From Chitinophagaceae bacterium (GTDB lineage Bacteria > Bacteroidota > Bacteroidia > Chitinophagales > Chitinophagaceae), in the NCBI GenBank assembly GCA_014879565.1, contig JACSRW010000020.1, forward strand, positions 1 to 64,000: a stretch of 64,000 bases of DNA. Reading direction: 5' to 3'. A program made the translations under genes and the position numbers. The notes under the pieces are model-generated. The model was not told the DNA's origin. It worked only from the letters and a program-made list of their open reading frames with translations, and did no database searches. Positions 15,730 to 25,033 of this stretch are shown here, piece by piece. Numbering within the stretch: position 1 is the stretch's first letter; each line of letters starts with the position of its first letter.

Positions 15730-16791
15730 TTAATACAGCAGGTGTTTCAGTTTCTCAATATTGCTGATACTGATCTTGCCGTCTTTTATCTCAATGAGTT
15801 TTTCTGATTTGAAATCACTCAGGGTCCGGATCAGGGATTCGGTGGCGGTACCCACATAATGGGCAATGTCTTCCCTGGAAATTTCAATGGGTTTGTTTTC
15901 CCCGCCGGAATTAAACTTGCCATGGATATCCACCAGGGCCTTGGCCACGCGTTTCCGGAGGGAGCTATAGGCCAGGCTCAGCAGGCGTTCCTCTTTTTCC
16001 TTGACATTCTGGGTGATTATCCGGATAAACTTGGAAGCCACAGAAATATTTCCTTCAATCATCTGCTGGAAATCTTCCCGGGGCACCTGTACGATTTCAG
16101 TATCTTCCAGCGCTACAGCCGAGTCATCATAGTTTTTTTCTTCGATCAGGGCCGGGTAACCCACAAAGTCGCCGTCGCTGTAGAGATCAGTGATATATTC
16201 CTTGCCGTCTTCATGCGTTTTGAAACCCTTTACTTTCCCTTTTACGATATAATACAGGAAGCGGGGTCTTTTGCCCTCCGCATAAATCACCTGTTTCTTG
16301 GTATACAGTTCTGAGTTGTAATTATCGGGATTGAACTGCAGCATACCGCTCTCCCGCAGGTCATTGGCCAGTTCGCTCAGTCCCTTTCCGCTGGCCCGGT
16401 AATTTTTCTGGAGGATATCATATTTTTTGAGCCGGGACTCAATGGCGTTCATCAGCTCAATTTCCTCAAAGGGTTTGGTGATATAGTCATCCGCGCCCAT
16501 TTCCATGCCTTTGCGCAGGTCACTTCTTTCCGCTTTGGCAGTCAGAAAAATCAGCGGAATGTTTTCTGTTTCCGGATTTTTACGGAGCAGGTGCAACACT
16601 CCGTATCCATCCAACTCGGGCATCATGATATCACATACAATCAGATCCGGTTTTCCCTGTAGGGCTGCTTCCACCCCCCTTTTCCCGTTTTCGGCAGTCA
16701 TGGTCTTATAGCCTCCCAGTGAGAGGATTTCTGCCGTATTTTCCCGGATATCTTCGTTATCGTCAATAATAAGGATCGTTCTTTGGGACAT
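15730..16791 (-). CDS. Response regulator fused to a Crp/Fnr-type DNA-binding module
   Basis: 353 residues from MSQRTILIIDD (a further ATG 13 codons upstream at 16830 is less likely). Domains in order: CheY receiver (1-120) with acidic pocket DD10-11, phosphoacceptor Asp54 in VCDIMMPELDG, Thr/Ser in FLTAKAERS and Lys105 in YITKPFEE; a cyclic-nucleotide-binding-type barrel (about 150-255); a Crp-family winged HTH (about 280-345) with recognition helix GTATESLIRTLSDFK. The Glu and Arg (E-S-L-I-R) sit where FNR/CRP use them to read TGA/TCA. It has none of FNR's cluster cysteines, so the signal must arrive by phosphorylation. It lies next to hsp20, ccoI and the cbb3 operon, behind an FNR-like box. 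Confidence 0.92.
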   Translation of the reverse strand: MSQRTILIIDDNEDIRENTAEILSLGGYKTMTAENGKRGVEAALQGKPDLIVCDIMMPELDGYGVLHLLRKNPETENIPLIFLTAKAERSDLRKGMEMGADDYITKPFEEIELMNAIESRLKKYDILQKNYRASGKGLSELANDLRESGMLQFNPDNYNSELYTKKQVIYAEGKRPRFLYYIVKGKVKGFKTHEDGKEYITDLYSDGDFVGYPALIEEKNYDDSAVALEDTEIVQVPREDFQQMIEGNISVASKFIRIITQNVKEKEERLLSLAYSSLRKRVAKALVDIHGKFNSGGENKPIEISREDIAHYVGTATESLIRTLSDFKSEKLIEIKDGKISISNIEKLKHLLY

Positions 16792-16817
16792 AGCGCGGTT
16801 TTTGGTTCTAAACGGCT

Positions 16818-16825
16818 GCAAAATA
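16818..16825 (-). promoter_or_regulatory. Candidate promoter of the Crp-type response regulator
   Basis: TATTTTGC on the minus strand, the same sequence as the ric -7 element, 22.5 nt from the FNR-like box centre at 16847.5. This is closer than the 29.5 nt seen elsewhere, so the box may repress instead of activate here. Confidence 0.4.
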
Positions 16826-16840
16826 GGCAAAACCGGGGTT

Positions 16841-16854
16841 TTGATGAAAATCAG
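16841..16854. promoter_or_regulatory. FNR-like box between the regulator gene and ccoI
   Basis: TTGATGAAAATCAG matches FNR's TTGATnnnnATCAA with one end base off. It sits 51.5 nt upstream of TAATTTAG (16899-16906), the likely ccoI -7 element. Confidence 0.65.
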
Positions 16855-16932
16855 TTTGCCGGGTGAATTTTCTCAGCCGCCCCCCCGGGAGGTCCCGATA
16901 ATTTAGCAACTTCAAAATTTTTTCACCCTTTC

Positions 16933-19329
16933 ATGTCTGCCACAGTACTCACTGACCAGGAAATCCATTGTTACCATTGCGGAGAACCCTGCCTGAACGA
17001 TAAAATCCGGGCGGAGGAAAAAATTTTCTGTTGTGAGGGATGTAAGATGGTGTATGGTATTCTGAACCAGAGTGAACTTTGTGATTATTATTCCCTGAAC
17101 GAAAATCCGGGGATCAACCAGCGGATCCGGGTGAGGCAGGATAAGTTCGCCTTCCTGGATGATGCCAAAATACAGGAAGAACTGATCAGTTTCCAGGATG
17201 ACAAACAGGTGCATATTACTTTTTACCTGCCCCAGATGCACTGCAGCTCCTGTCTTTACCTGTTGGAAAACCTGCACCGGCTGAACCCGGGGGTTGTTTC
17301 CAGTAAGGTAAACTTTACCCGGAAAGAAGCGGAAATCGTGTTCCTGAAAGAAAAAACCAGCTTGAGGCGGGTAGCCGAAACGCTCACCAGTATCGGGTAC
17401 GAACCCTATATCAGCCTGAATGATCTGAAGGAAAAAAGACCGGCTATTGACAAGAGCATGGTGTACCAGCTCGGGGTGGCGGGTTTCGCTTTCGGCAATA
17501 TCATGCTGATGAGTTTTCCCGAATACCTGGGTATTGACGCGAGCGAACGCGGTCTGCTGGAAATTTTCCGCTGGGCCAATTTTGCCCTGGCTATCCCCGT
17601 ATTATTGTATTCAGCCCTTCCCTTTTATATCTCCTCCTGGAAAAGCCTGAAACATAAATTCCTGAATATTGATGCCCCCATTGCACTGGCCATCATTATT
17701 ACTTTTATCCGCAGTGCCTGGGAAGTGCTGAGCGGAACCGGGGGCGGGTATTTTGATTCCATGACTGGCATTGTATTTTTTATGCTGGCCGGCCGTATTG
17801 TTCAGGATAAAACCTACCGGCAGCTTTCTTTTGAAAGAGATTATACTTCCTATTTCCCGATCGCGGTATCGGTACTGAAAAACGGACTGGAAACACCGAC
17901 CACCCTTCCCGAAATCAAACCCGGCGATACCCTGCTGATTCATAATGAAGAACTGATTCCTGCCGATGGTATACTGACCCGGGGCAAGGCCTTTATTGAC
18001 TATAGTTTTGTAACCGGCGAGTCTCTCCCGGTACAAAAAGAGATCGGGGAAATCGTGTATGCCGGTGGCAAACAGACGGAAGGTACCATTGAAATGCTGG
18101 TAGTAAAAGAGGTGACCCAAAGTTATTTGACCAAACTCTGGAACCGCGACGAATTCAAAGAAAAAGAGGAAATCAATACCCGTTCCTTTGTACACCTGCT
18201 CAGCCGGTATTTTACCTATATTGTTCTGACCCTGGCAACGGCTACTGCGATTTACTGGTATTTCAATGACCCCTCCCGGATCTGGCCGGCCGTAACGGCT
18301 ATTTTTATAATTGCCTGCCCCTGCGCCCTGTTTCTTTCGAATACTTTCACCAACGGCAATGTCCTCAGTATACTGGGCCGTAACCGGTTATATATGCGTA
18401 ATGCCCAGGCTATTGAAGATATGGCCCTGGCCACCCATATCGTATTTGATAAAACCGGCACCCTGACCTCTACCCGTGAACAGGATATCCGTTGGGAAGG
18501 ACTTGACCTGGATCCTGCCCGCCTGGAAATCATCGCCGCCCTGGCCGATCAGTCAAACCACCCGCTCAGTAAAGCGCTGGCCCGGCATATTGGCCGGAAA
18601 AGCAGCCTGCCCTTTACTTCCTTCCGGGAAATACCCGGACAAGGGATTGAAGGGGAAGCCGGAAATCAACAGTACCGGCTGGGGTCGGCCGTATTTGTAA
18701 CTGGTCATTCGCATGCGGCCCGGGGTACCTCCGTTTTTGTCCGGATCGGGGACCAGGTGTATGGTCATTTCCATTTCAGTAATCATTACCGGGAGTCTAT
18801 TCCGGAGCTGATCCGGGAACTGAAAAAAGATTTCCGGTTGTCGGTATTATCGGGGGATACGGCCGATGAACAGGATAACCTGATCCGGCTGATGGGGCGC
18901 AATACCAGCCTGCTTTTCCACCAGAAACCGGAAGACAAGCTGAATTATATCAAACAGCTCCAGGCGGAAGGCGGTAAAGTGATGATGATAGGAGACGGCT
19001 TGAATGATGCCGGAGCATTGAAACAGAGCGACATAGGCATAGCGGTGGCGGAACAAACCAATAATTTCACCCCCTCCAGCGATGCCATTATTGAAGCCAG
19101 ACAACTATCAAAACTGACCCGATTTATCCGGCTCTGCAAAGCCAACCGGAACATCATAGTGGCCAGTTTTGTCCTCTCAATCGTATATAATGTAATCGGG
19201 CTGTTTTTTGCTGTGCAGGGGACCCTGTCCCCCGTGATTGCTGCCATCCTCATGCCCAGCAGCTCTCTGAGTATCCTGTTGCTGACATTCGGAAGCAGCA
19301 GCCTGATTGCCAGGCGGTTGAAACTGTAA
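16933..19329 (+). CDS. ccoI: Copper-translocating P1B ATPase for cbb3 oxidase assembly (CcoI/FixI)
   Basis: 798 residues. The N-terminus carries a Cys-rich metal domain (HCYHCGEPC, FCCEGCKMVYGIL), then an HMA domain with MHCSSCLYLLENLHRL. The core has TGES, the CPC ion-binding motif (ACPCALFLSN, about 461), the phosphorylation site FDKTGTLT (Asp about 505), a His-Pro pair in QSNHPLSKAL and GDGLNDAGALKQSD. This arrangement and the next-door cco genes mark the CcoI/CopA2 type, which exports Cu for the binuclear centre, not for detoxification. Weak TAATTTAG promoter at 16899 with an FNR-like box 51.5 nt upstream. Confidence 0.93.
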   Translation: MSATVLTDQEIHCYHCGEPCLNDKIRAEEKIFCCEGCKMVYGILNQSELCDYYSLNENPGINQRIRVRQDKFAFLDDAKIQEELISFQDDKQVHITFYLPQMHCSSCLYLLENLHRLNPGVVSSKVNFTRKEAEIVFLKEKTSLRRVAETLTSIGYEPYISLNDLKEKRPAIDKSMVYQLGVAGFAFGNIMLMSFPEYLGIDASERGLLEIFRWANFALAIPVLLYSALPFYISSWKSLKHKFLNIDAPIALAIIITFIRSAWEVLSGTGGGYFDSMTGIVFFMLAGRIVQDKTYRQLSFERDYTSYFPIAVSVLKNGLETPTTLPEIKPGDTLLIHNEELIPADGILTRGKAFIDYSFVTGESLPVQKEIGEIVYAGGKQTEGTIEMLVVKEVTQSYLTKLWNRDEFKEKEEINTRSFVHLLSRYFTYIVLTLATATAIYWYFNDPSRIWPAVTAIFIIACPCALFLSNTFTNGNVLSILGRNRLYMRNAQAIEDMALATHIVFDKTGTLTSTREQDIRWEGLDLDPARLEIIAALADQSNHPLSKALARHIGRKSSLPFTSFREIPGQGIEGEAGNQQYRLGSAVFVTGHSHAARGTSVFVRIGDQVYGHFHFSNHYRESIPELIRELKKDFRLSVLSGDTADEQDNLIRLMGRNTSLLFHQKPEDKLNYIKQLQAEGGKVMMIGDGLNDAGALKQSDIGIAVAEQTNNFTPSSDAIIEARQLSKLTRFIRLCKANRNIIVASFVLSIVYNVIGLFFAVQGTLSPVIAAILMPSSSLSILLLTFGSSSLIARRLKL

Positions 19330-19360
19330 ATACCTCTTACTCCTGTATCGTTCGGTTATG

Positions 19361-19374
19361 CTGATTAAAATCAG
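19361..19374. promoter_or_regulatory. FNR-like box of the cco operon
   Basis: CTGATTAAAATCAG: perfectly inverted 5-bp half-sites. Its centre is 52.5 nt before TACTTTCG (19420-19427), the probable -7 element of the ccoS-ccoNO operon. Confidence 0.7.
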
Positions 19375-19419
19375 TTAACCCCTTGATAGTGGTTACCCCT
19401 TGCTCTTAAGGTGAAAAAA

Positions 19420-19427
19420 TACTTTCG
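19420..19427 (+). promoter_or_regulatory. cco operon promoter (TACTTTCG)
   Basis: One mismatch from TAnnTTTG. The predicted start is near 19432, giving a leader of about 15 nt before ccoS. Confidence 0.5.
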
Positions 19428-19446
19428 CCCCTAATTGAACCCAACC

Positions 19447-19608
19447 ATGAGTGTAATTATCATCTTGTTGATAGCCAGTATTTCAATAGCCGCCCTTTTC
19501 CTGGGCGCCTTTTTATGGGGCGTGAAAACAGGCCAGTTTGAAGACGACTTTTCCCCCTCTTCCAGGATTCTCTTCGAAGACAAACCCTCCTCAACCAAAA
19601 CCGTATAA
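19447..19608 (+). CDS. ccoS: cbb3 oxidase assembly protein CcoS
   Basis: 53 residues. One N-terminal transmembrane helix (about 3-25, MSVIIILLIASISIAALFLG), then KTGQFEDDFSPSSRILFED, the typical CcoS layout (W-x-x-x-x-GQFDD). Needed for cofactor insertion into CcoN. It lies just ahead of ccoNO in the same operon. Confidence 0.9.
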   Translation: MSVIIILLIASISIAALFLGAFLWGVKTGQFEDDFSPSSRILFEDKPSSTKTV

Positions 19609-19629
19609 CACAATAAAACAACCCAGTTT

Positions 19630-21756
19630 ATGCAAGTAGAAAAGTTCTATTATGACAACAAAATTGTAAAGGCATTTGGTATTGCCACAATTGTATTTGG
19701 CATAGTAGGGATGCTGGCGGGATTATGGGCTGCGATCCAGATTTATTATCCGGCGATCAGTCTGAATCTTCCGGCAACGACATTTGGTCGTCTCCGTCCC
19801 CTGCATACCAATGCGATCATTTTTGCCTTTGTGGGCAACTCCATCTTTACGGGAGTTTACTATTCCCTGCAAAGACTCTGTAAAGCCCGCATGTTCAGCG
19901 ACAAACTTTCCTGGCTCCATTTCTGGGGCTGGCAGGCCATTATTGCCGCGGCTGCCATTACCCTGCTGATGGGGGTAACCACCGGAAAAGAATATGCCGA
20001 GCTGGAATGGCCGATTGATATCGCCATTACCCTGATCTGGGTTGTTTTTGGTATCAATATGTTTGGTACCATCCTCAAAAGAAGGGAGCGTCACCTTTAC
20101 GTGGCTATCTGGTTCTATATCGCCACCTGGGTAACGGTTGCCATGCTGCATATTGTGAACTCCGTGGAAATCCCGGTAACCTTCCTGAAAAGTTACAGCT
20201 GGTACGCCGGTGTTCAGGATGCCCTGGTACAATGGTGGTACGGGCACAATGCCGTAGCCTTCTTCCTGACTACTCCCGTACTGGGTCTGATGTATTATTT
20301 CCTGCCTAAGGCAGCGAACCGCCCCGTATATTCCTATCGTCTTTCCATTATTCACTTCTGGGCGCTGATCTTTATTTATATCTGGGCCGGTCCGCACCAC
20401 CTGCTGTACACTGCCCTGCCCGACTGGGCACAGTCACTGGGTACAGTATTTTCTGTAATGCTGATTGCCCCGAGCTGGGGAGGGATGCTGAACGGTCTGT
20501 TTACTCTGCGCGGCGCCTGGGATAAGGTACGTGAAGAACCGGTACTGAAATTTATGGTGGTGGCTATTACCTGTTACGGGATGTCCACTTTTGAAGGTCC
20601 GATGCTCAGTCTGAAAAACGTAAATGCTATTTCCCACTTTACCGACTGGACCATTGCCCACGTGCATATCGGCGGTCTGGGCTGGAATGGATTCCTGGCA
20701 TTCGCCATTATCTATTACCTGCTGCCCAAAATGTGGAACACACAGTTGTACTCTAAAAAACTTGCCACCAACCACTTCTGGCTGGGCACTATAGGTATCA
20801 TCCTCTATGCGGTGCCGATGTACTGGGCCGGTTTTGAACAGGCTTCCATGTGGAAACAGTTTACCGCTGAAGGACAACTGAAATTCCAGTTCCTGGAAAC
20901 GGTAACCAATATTATTCCGATGTATGTGGCCCGGAGTGTGGGTGGTCTGCTTTACCTGACCGGCGCCCTGATGATGGTGTATAACGTCTATAAAACCGTT
21001 AAACAGGGAAGCTTTATCGCAGAAGAAGCCGCGGAAGCGCCTGCCCTGGTTAAAGAAGCCCCGCATAAGGAATACTGGCACCGGGTACTGGAGCGCAAGC
21101 CCGTTACCATGCTGGTACTGAGCCTGATCCTGGTTTCCATCGGTGGCCTGGTACAGATGATCCCCACCTTCCTGGTGAAATCAAATGTACCCACCATTGC
21201 GAGTGTGAAGCCGTATACTCCGCTGGAGCTGCAGGGCCGGGATCTCTATGTTAAAGAAGGTTGTTACACCTGCCACTCCCAGATGATCCGTCCGTTCCGG
21301 GATGAAGTGGCCCGGTATGGCGAATACTCCAAAGCCGGCGAATTCGTATATGATCACCCCTTCCAGTGGGGCAGTAAACGTACCGGACCGGATCTGGCCC
21401 GTATCGGCGGCAAATACCCCGACAGCTGGCATTACAACCATATGTATGACCCCCGTTCCATGTCACCCGGTTCGGTAATGCCGCCCTATCCCTGGCTGCT
21501 CGACAAAGCCATTGATACCAGCAATACTGCCGCTAAAATCCGGGCCATGCAAACCCTGGGTGTTCCCTATCCGGAAGGTTATGATCAGCAGGCTAACCGC
21601 GATCTGATGAAACAGGCTGAAACAATTGCCGCCAACCTGAAAAAGGATAAGATAGAGACAGCACCCAATGCCCAGATTGTAGCCCTGATCGCTTACCTGC
21701 AGCGGGTAGGTACCGACATCAAACTGGAACCGAAACCTCTTGCTGAAAATAAATAA
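19630..21756 (+). CDS. ccoNO: cbb3-type cytochrome c oxidase, fused subunits I and II (CcoN-CcoO)
   Basis: High-affinity terminal oxidase. The 708 residues hold CcoN (1-480, 12 membrane helices with haem and CuB histidines such as LRPLHTNAIIFA, WWYGHNAVAFFLT, GPHHLLYT and AHVHIGGLGWNGF) and, after a loop, CcoO (about 490-708) with one membrane anchor and a c haem GCYTCHSQMIRPF (about 545-556). Axial Met candidates lie in SPGSVMPPYPWL. The fusion is normal for Bacteroidota. It supports respiration at low O2, in keeping with the FNR-like box. Confidence 0.96.
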   Translation: MQVEKFYYDNKIVKAFGIATIVFGIVGMLAGLWAAIQIYYPAISLNLPATTFGRLRPLHTNAIIFAFVGNSIFTGVYYSLQRLCKARMFSDKLSWLHFWGWQAIIAAAAITLLMGVTTGKEYAELEWPIDIAITLIWVVFGINMFGTILKRRERHLYVAIWFYIATWVTVAMLHIVNSVEIPVTFLKSYSWYAGVQDALVQWWYGHNAVAFFLTTPVLGLMYYFLPKAANRPVYSYRLSIIHFWALIFIYIWAGPHHLLYTALPDWAQSLGTVFSVMLIAPSWGGMLNGLFTLRGAWDKVREEPVLKFMVVAITCYGMSTFEGPMLSLKNVNAISHFTDWTIAHVHIGGLGWNGFLAFAIIYYLLPKMWNTQLYSKKLATNHFWLGTIGIILYAVPMYWAGFEQASMWKQFTAEGQLKFQFLETVTNIIPMYVARSVGGLLYLTGALMMVYNVYKTVKQGSFIAEEAAEAPALVKEAPHKEYWHRVLERKPVTMLVLSLILVSIGGLVQMIPTFLVKSNVPTIASVKPYTPLELQGRDLYVKEGCYTCHSQMIRPFRDEVARYGEYSKAGEFVYDHPFQWGSKRTGPDLARIGGKYPDSWHYNHMYDPRSMSPGSVMPPYPWLLDKAIDTSNTAAKIRAMQTLGVPYPEGYDQQANRDLMKQAETIAANLKKDKIETAPNAQIVALIAYLQRVGTDIKLEPKPLAENK

Positions 21757-21767
21757 AGGAAACCTGT

Positions 21768-21932
21768 ATGAAATTCATCAATTACCTGGAGAAAGTCAGC
21801 GGAGTGGACATTTTCGGACTTACGTCCCTCATCCTGTTTTTCCTCTTCTTCTCCATCATGGTCATCTGGGTGTTTAAAACCAAAAAGAAAAGCTTCCAGG
21901 AGATCAGCCGGATTCCTTTAGACAACAATTAA
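21768..21932 (+). CDS. ccoQ: Small cbb3 oxidase subunit CcoQ-like
   Basis: 54 residues: a short amphipathic start, one membrane helix (about 15-37, GLTSLILFFLFFSIMVIWVF), and a basic cytoplasmic tail KTKKKSFQEISRIPLDNN. Position between ccoNO and ccoP and topology match CcoQ/FixQ, which stabilises the complex. Sequence identity in this family is low, so the name rests on context. Confidence 0.8.
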   Translation: MKFINYLEKVSGVDIFGLTSLILFFLFFSIMVIWVFKTKKKSFQEISRIPLDNN

Positions 21933-21945
21933 TACTTTACCTGTA

Positions 21946-23109
21946 ATGTCATTCTATATGCGTACAAAAACAAAATATACCCTGGGGCTGCTGGCAGCCC
22001 TGCTTCTCGGCGCCGCAACGCCTGTTTGGGCTGCAGGCCCCCCGGCCCCTTCTATTTTCAGCAATCCGCTGGCGCTGACCTTCATTATCCTGATGGTACT
22101 GCTGCTGGTAATTATCGGCATCCTGGCCAATATCCTGATTGGCGCAGCGGATGTAAAACTGAAAAAAAGGAAAAAAGCTTCCGGGCTGCTGGCCTCTGTA
22201 CTCACCGGCCTCCTGCTGCTGGCTTCACCGGCCCTTTTTGCGCAGGATGCGCCTGCAGCGGCTGAGGCGACGAATACGGCTGCCAAAACCATTGCCGGTA
22301 TGTCTGCTTCAACTTTCTACATCCTGGCTACCGTGATCTTCCTGGAACTGTTTATTATTATCGCCCTGCTGATCAATATTAAGTTCCTGCTCCGTAATGA
22401 GAAAGATAAAATTGCGGCAGAAACAGAAACAGCTGAAGAAAAAGCCAATAAACTCAGCTGGTGGGATCGTTTCAACGCCCTTCGGCCGGTTACGGAAGAA
22501 GCTTCGCTGGACCTGGGTCATGATTATGATGGTATCCGCGAACTGAATAACCGGCTTCCCGGATGGTGGCTCTATGGATTTTATTTCTGTATCGCTTTTG
22601 CCGGGGTGTATATGTGGCGTTATCACGTGTCACACACTGCCCCGCTCAGTGCACAGGAATACGAACGCTCCGTGGTGAAAGCCGACCTGGCACTGAAAGA
22701 ATACCTGAAATCAAAAGGTGAGGCGGTGGATGAAAATACCGTCAAAATGATGACCGGGGCGGATGATCTGGCTGCCGGGAAAGCCATCTTTGTGAAATCC
22801 TGTGCCGCCTGCCACCTGGAAACCGGTGCCGGCAGTGTGGGGCCGAACCTCACAGATGATTACTGGCTGCATGGAAATGACATGAAGAGTATCTTCAAGA
22901 CGATCCGCTATGGTATCAATGCCATGCCGCCCTGGCAATCCTCCCTTAACAATAAACAGATTGCCCAGGTTTCCAGTTATATTAAAACCCTGCACGGCAC
23001 CAACCCTCCCAATCAGAAACCCCCGCAGGGTAACCTGATGAAGGAAGAAGCCGCCCCCGCCGCACCCGCTGCCGATACGGCCCAGGCCAAGCCGGTAGCC
23101 AAAAACTAA
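21946..23109 (+). CDS. ccoP: cbb3 oxidase subunit III, monohaem CcoP
   Basis: 387 residues. Three hydrophobic segments near the N-terminus (about 12-30, 42-66, 80-100), another at 125-146, then the WWLYGFYFCIAFAGVYMWRY helix before the periplasmic domain. That domain has one c haem, CAACHLETGAGSVGPNLT (about 285), and Met in AMPPW. Proteobacterial CcoP has two haems; Bacteroidota often have one. The C-terminus is a low-complexity Ala/Pro tail. The start may be ATG 21958 instead. It passes electrons into CcoO. Confidence 0.93.
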   Translation: MSFYMRTKTKYTLGLLAALLLGAATPVWAAGPPAPSIFSNPLALTFIILMVLLLVIIGILANILIGAADVKLKKRKKASGLLASVLTGLLLLASPALFAQDAPAAAEATNTAAKTIAGMSASTFYILATVIFLELFIIIALLINIKFLLRNEKDKIAAETETAEEKANKLSWWDRFNALRPVTEEASLDLGHDYDGIRELNNRLPGWWLYGFYFCIAFAGVYMWRYHVSHTAPLSAQEYERSVVKADLALKEYLKSKGEAVDENTVKMMTGADDLAAGKAIFVKSCAACHLETGAGSVGPNLTDDYWLHGNDMKSIFKTIRYGINAMPPWQSSLNNKQIAQVSSYIKTLHGTNPPNQKPPQGNLMKEEAAPAAPAADTAQAKPVAKN

Positions 23110-23136
23110 AAAAGTTCTTTATCCAGTAAAGTGTGA

Positions 23137-24564
23137 ATGATGTCCCAGCCTACCCAACCCGAGGAAAATGTACAGGAATCCTTCCGTGACCGTATCGCCA
23201 CGGTGGACCAGAAAGGCAAAAGAAACTGGGTTTTCGCCCATAAGCCTAAAGGAAAATTCTACAATATCCGGACCTGGGTAAGCTGGGGCTTCTTCGCCTT
23301 GTTTTTTACCCTGCCGTTTCTGAAATCAAATGGCAGGCCTCTCTTTCTTTTTAATGTCCCGGAAGCCAAGTTCATCATCTTCGGAAAAGTGTTCTGGCCC
23401 CAGGACTTTTTTATTTTCGGCCTGACGATGGTGACCTTCATCATCTTCATTGTGCTGTTTACCGCCGCTTTCGGCCGGCTGTTCTGCGGCTGGGTTTGCC
23501 CCCAGACCATTTTTATGGAAATGCTGTTCCGTAAAGTGGAGTTCCTGATTGAAGGCAATGGCCCCAAACAGAAACTGCTCAAAAACGGTCCCTGGACCAC
23601 AGAAAAGATCTGGAAAAAAAGCCTGAAACACGGGGTCTTTTTCCTGCTCTCTTTTATCATTGCCAACTTTTTCCTTTCCTATATTATCGGGGTTGACGAA
23701 CTGAAAAAAATTATTACCGAACCGGTCAGCCAGCATGTCGTTGGTTTCTTTGCGATCGTACTGTTCAGTGCCGTCTTCTATGCGGTTTACGCCTTCTTCC
23801 GGGAACAGGCCTGTACCGTGGTTTGTCCCTATGGACGCCTGCAAAGTGTGCTGCTTGACCGTAACTCCATGATCGTGGCCTATGATTATAAACGCGGCGA
23901 ACCCAGAGGTAAATACAAGAAAGGCCAGACAGCCGATAACAGCCTGGGAGATTGCATAGACTGCCACCAGTGCGTACATGTTTGTCCCACCGGTATTGAT
24001 ATCCGGAATGGTACCCAGATGGAATGTGTGGGCTGCACAGCCTGTATTGATGCCTGCGACAAGATGATGGATGCCGTAGGCCGTCCCCGCGGTCTGGTAC
24101 GGTACGCTTCCGAAAACGGGATCGCGGAAGGCCAGAAACTGAATTACACCACACGGATGAAGCTGTATACCTTCCTGCTGTTTGTACTCACCGGGCTGCT
24201 GACGGTATTGCTGCTTACCCGGAAAGATGTAGGGGGTACTATTGTAAGGGCCGGAGGTATACTGTACCAGGAAAGGGGCGCCGACAGCATCTCCAACCTG
24301 TATACCATCAAACTGACCAACAAGACCATGAAGGATATCAATCTGACACTGAAACTGGAAGGGGCCCCGGGCCAGATCATCCAGGCAACAGGTGAACAGA
24401 TCCTGGTGAAAAAAGAAGACCAGGGCCGTGGGTCCTTCTTTATTGTGCTTCCCCGGAACTATATCAGCAAACGGAAGATCAGTTTGCGGGTAGGCTTGTA
24501 TGAAGGAGACAAAAAAATTACCACCTTAAAGACTAACTTTATGGGGCCGTTCAGCCGTCTCTGA
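23137..24564 (+). CDS. ccoG: CcoG/RdxA/FixG ferredoxin-type membrane protein
   Basis: 475 residues; reduces Cu(II) for cbb3 assembly. Membrane helices at about 45-65, 88-112, 165-185, 205-225 and 340-360. CGWVCPQTIFMEM lies on the second helix, and two [4Fe-4S] motifs occur in CIDCHQCVHVCP and CVGCTACIDACD. The C-terminal Ig-like FixG domain (about 370-475) ends in FMGPFSRL. Six nt separate its stop from the ccoH frame. Confidence 0.95.
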   Translation: MMSQPTQPEENVQESFRDRIATVDQKGKRNWVFAHKPKGKFYNIRTWVSWGFFALFFTLPFLKSNGRPLFLFNVPEAKFIIFGKVFWPQDFFIFGLTMVTFIIFIVLFTAAFGRLFCGWVCPQTIFMEMLFRKVEFLIEGNGPKQKLLKNGPWTTEKIWKKSLKHGVFFLLSFIIANFFLSYIIGVDELKKIITEPVSQHVVGFFAIVLFSAVFYAVYAFFREQACTVVCPYGRLQSVLLDRNSMIVAYDYKRGEPRGKYKKGQTADNSLGDCIDCHQCVHVCPTGIDIRNGTQMECVGCTACIDACDKMMDAVGRPRGLVRYASENGIAEGQKLNYTTRMKLYTFLLFVLTGLLTVLLLTRKDVGGTIVRAGGILYQERGADSISNLYTIKLTNKTMKDINLTLKLEGAPGQIIQATGEQILVKKEDQGRGSFFIVLPRNYISKRKISLRVGLYEGDKKITTLKTNFMGPFSRL

Positions 24565-24593
24565 CGGTATTGCTGAACAAAAACCTGTACTAC

Positions 24594-25031
24594 ATGAATT
24601 GGGGGAATCGTCTTTTACTGGTCTTTATTGTGTTTGGAGCGGGTATGTTTTACCTGGTTTACCGTTCGGTGAATACTGACTTTGAAATGGTGGAAAAGGA
24701 CTATTACAAACAGGAACTTCGTTATCAGCAGGTAATAAACGACCATGAGGAGGCAAATAAACTTTCTTCCTCCATTCAATTCAGCCAGCAGGAAGCGCTG
24801 CTCCGTATGCAACTCCCGGAGGAAATGAAAAACAAATCCCTGACGGGCGAAGTGTATTTCTATTGCGCGTATGATTCTAAAAAAGACAAACGTTTTGAAC
24901 TGAAAACCGACAGCCTGGCCATACAGCAGTTCCTGACCTCGGTGGTTACTCCCGGCACTTACACCGTAAAGGTGAAATGGAAAGACGGCGACCAGTCCTA
25001 TTATTCCGAAAAAACAATTTCCGTTTTATAA
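24594..25031 (+). CDS. ccoH: FixH/CcoH-family protein
   Basis: 145 residues from ATG 24594 (MNWGNRLLLVFIVFGAGMFY, the usual FixH start; a TTG at 24570 would add eight residues). One N-terminal membrane helix, then a periplasmic beta-rich FixH domain with KDYYKQELRYQQVINDH and a C-terminal Ig-like strand pair (GTYTVKVKWKDGDQSYYSEK). Required for CcoN/CcoI function. It lies 2 nt from the next gene. Confidence 0.9.
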   Translation: MNWGNRLLLVFIVFGAGMFYLVYRSVNTDFEMVEKDYYKQELRYQQVINDHEEANKLSSSIQFSQQEALLRMQLPEEMKNKSLTGEVYFYCAYDSKKDKRFELKTDSLAIQQFLTSVVTPGTYTVKVKWKDGDQSYYSEKTISVL

Positions 25032-25033
25032 TC

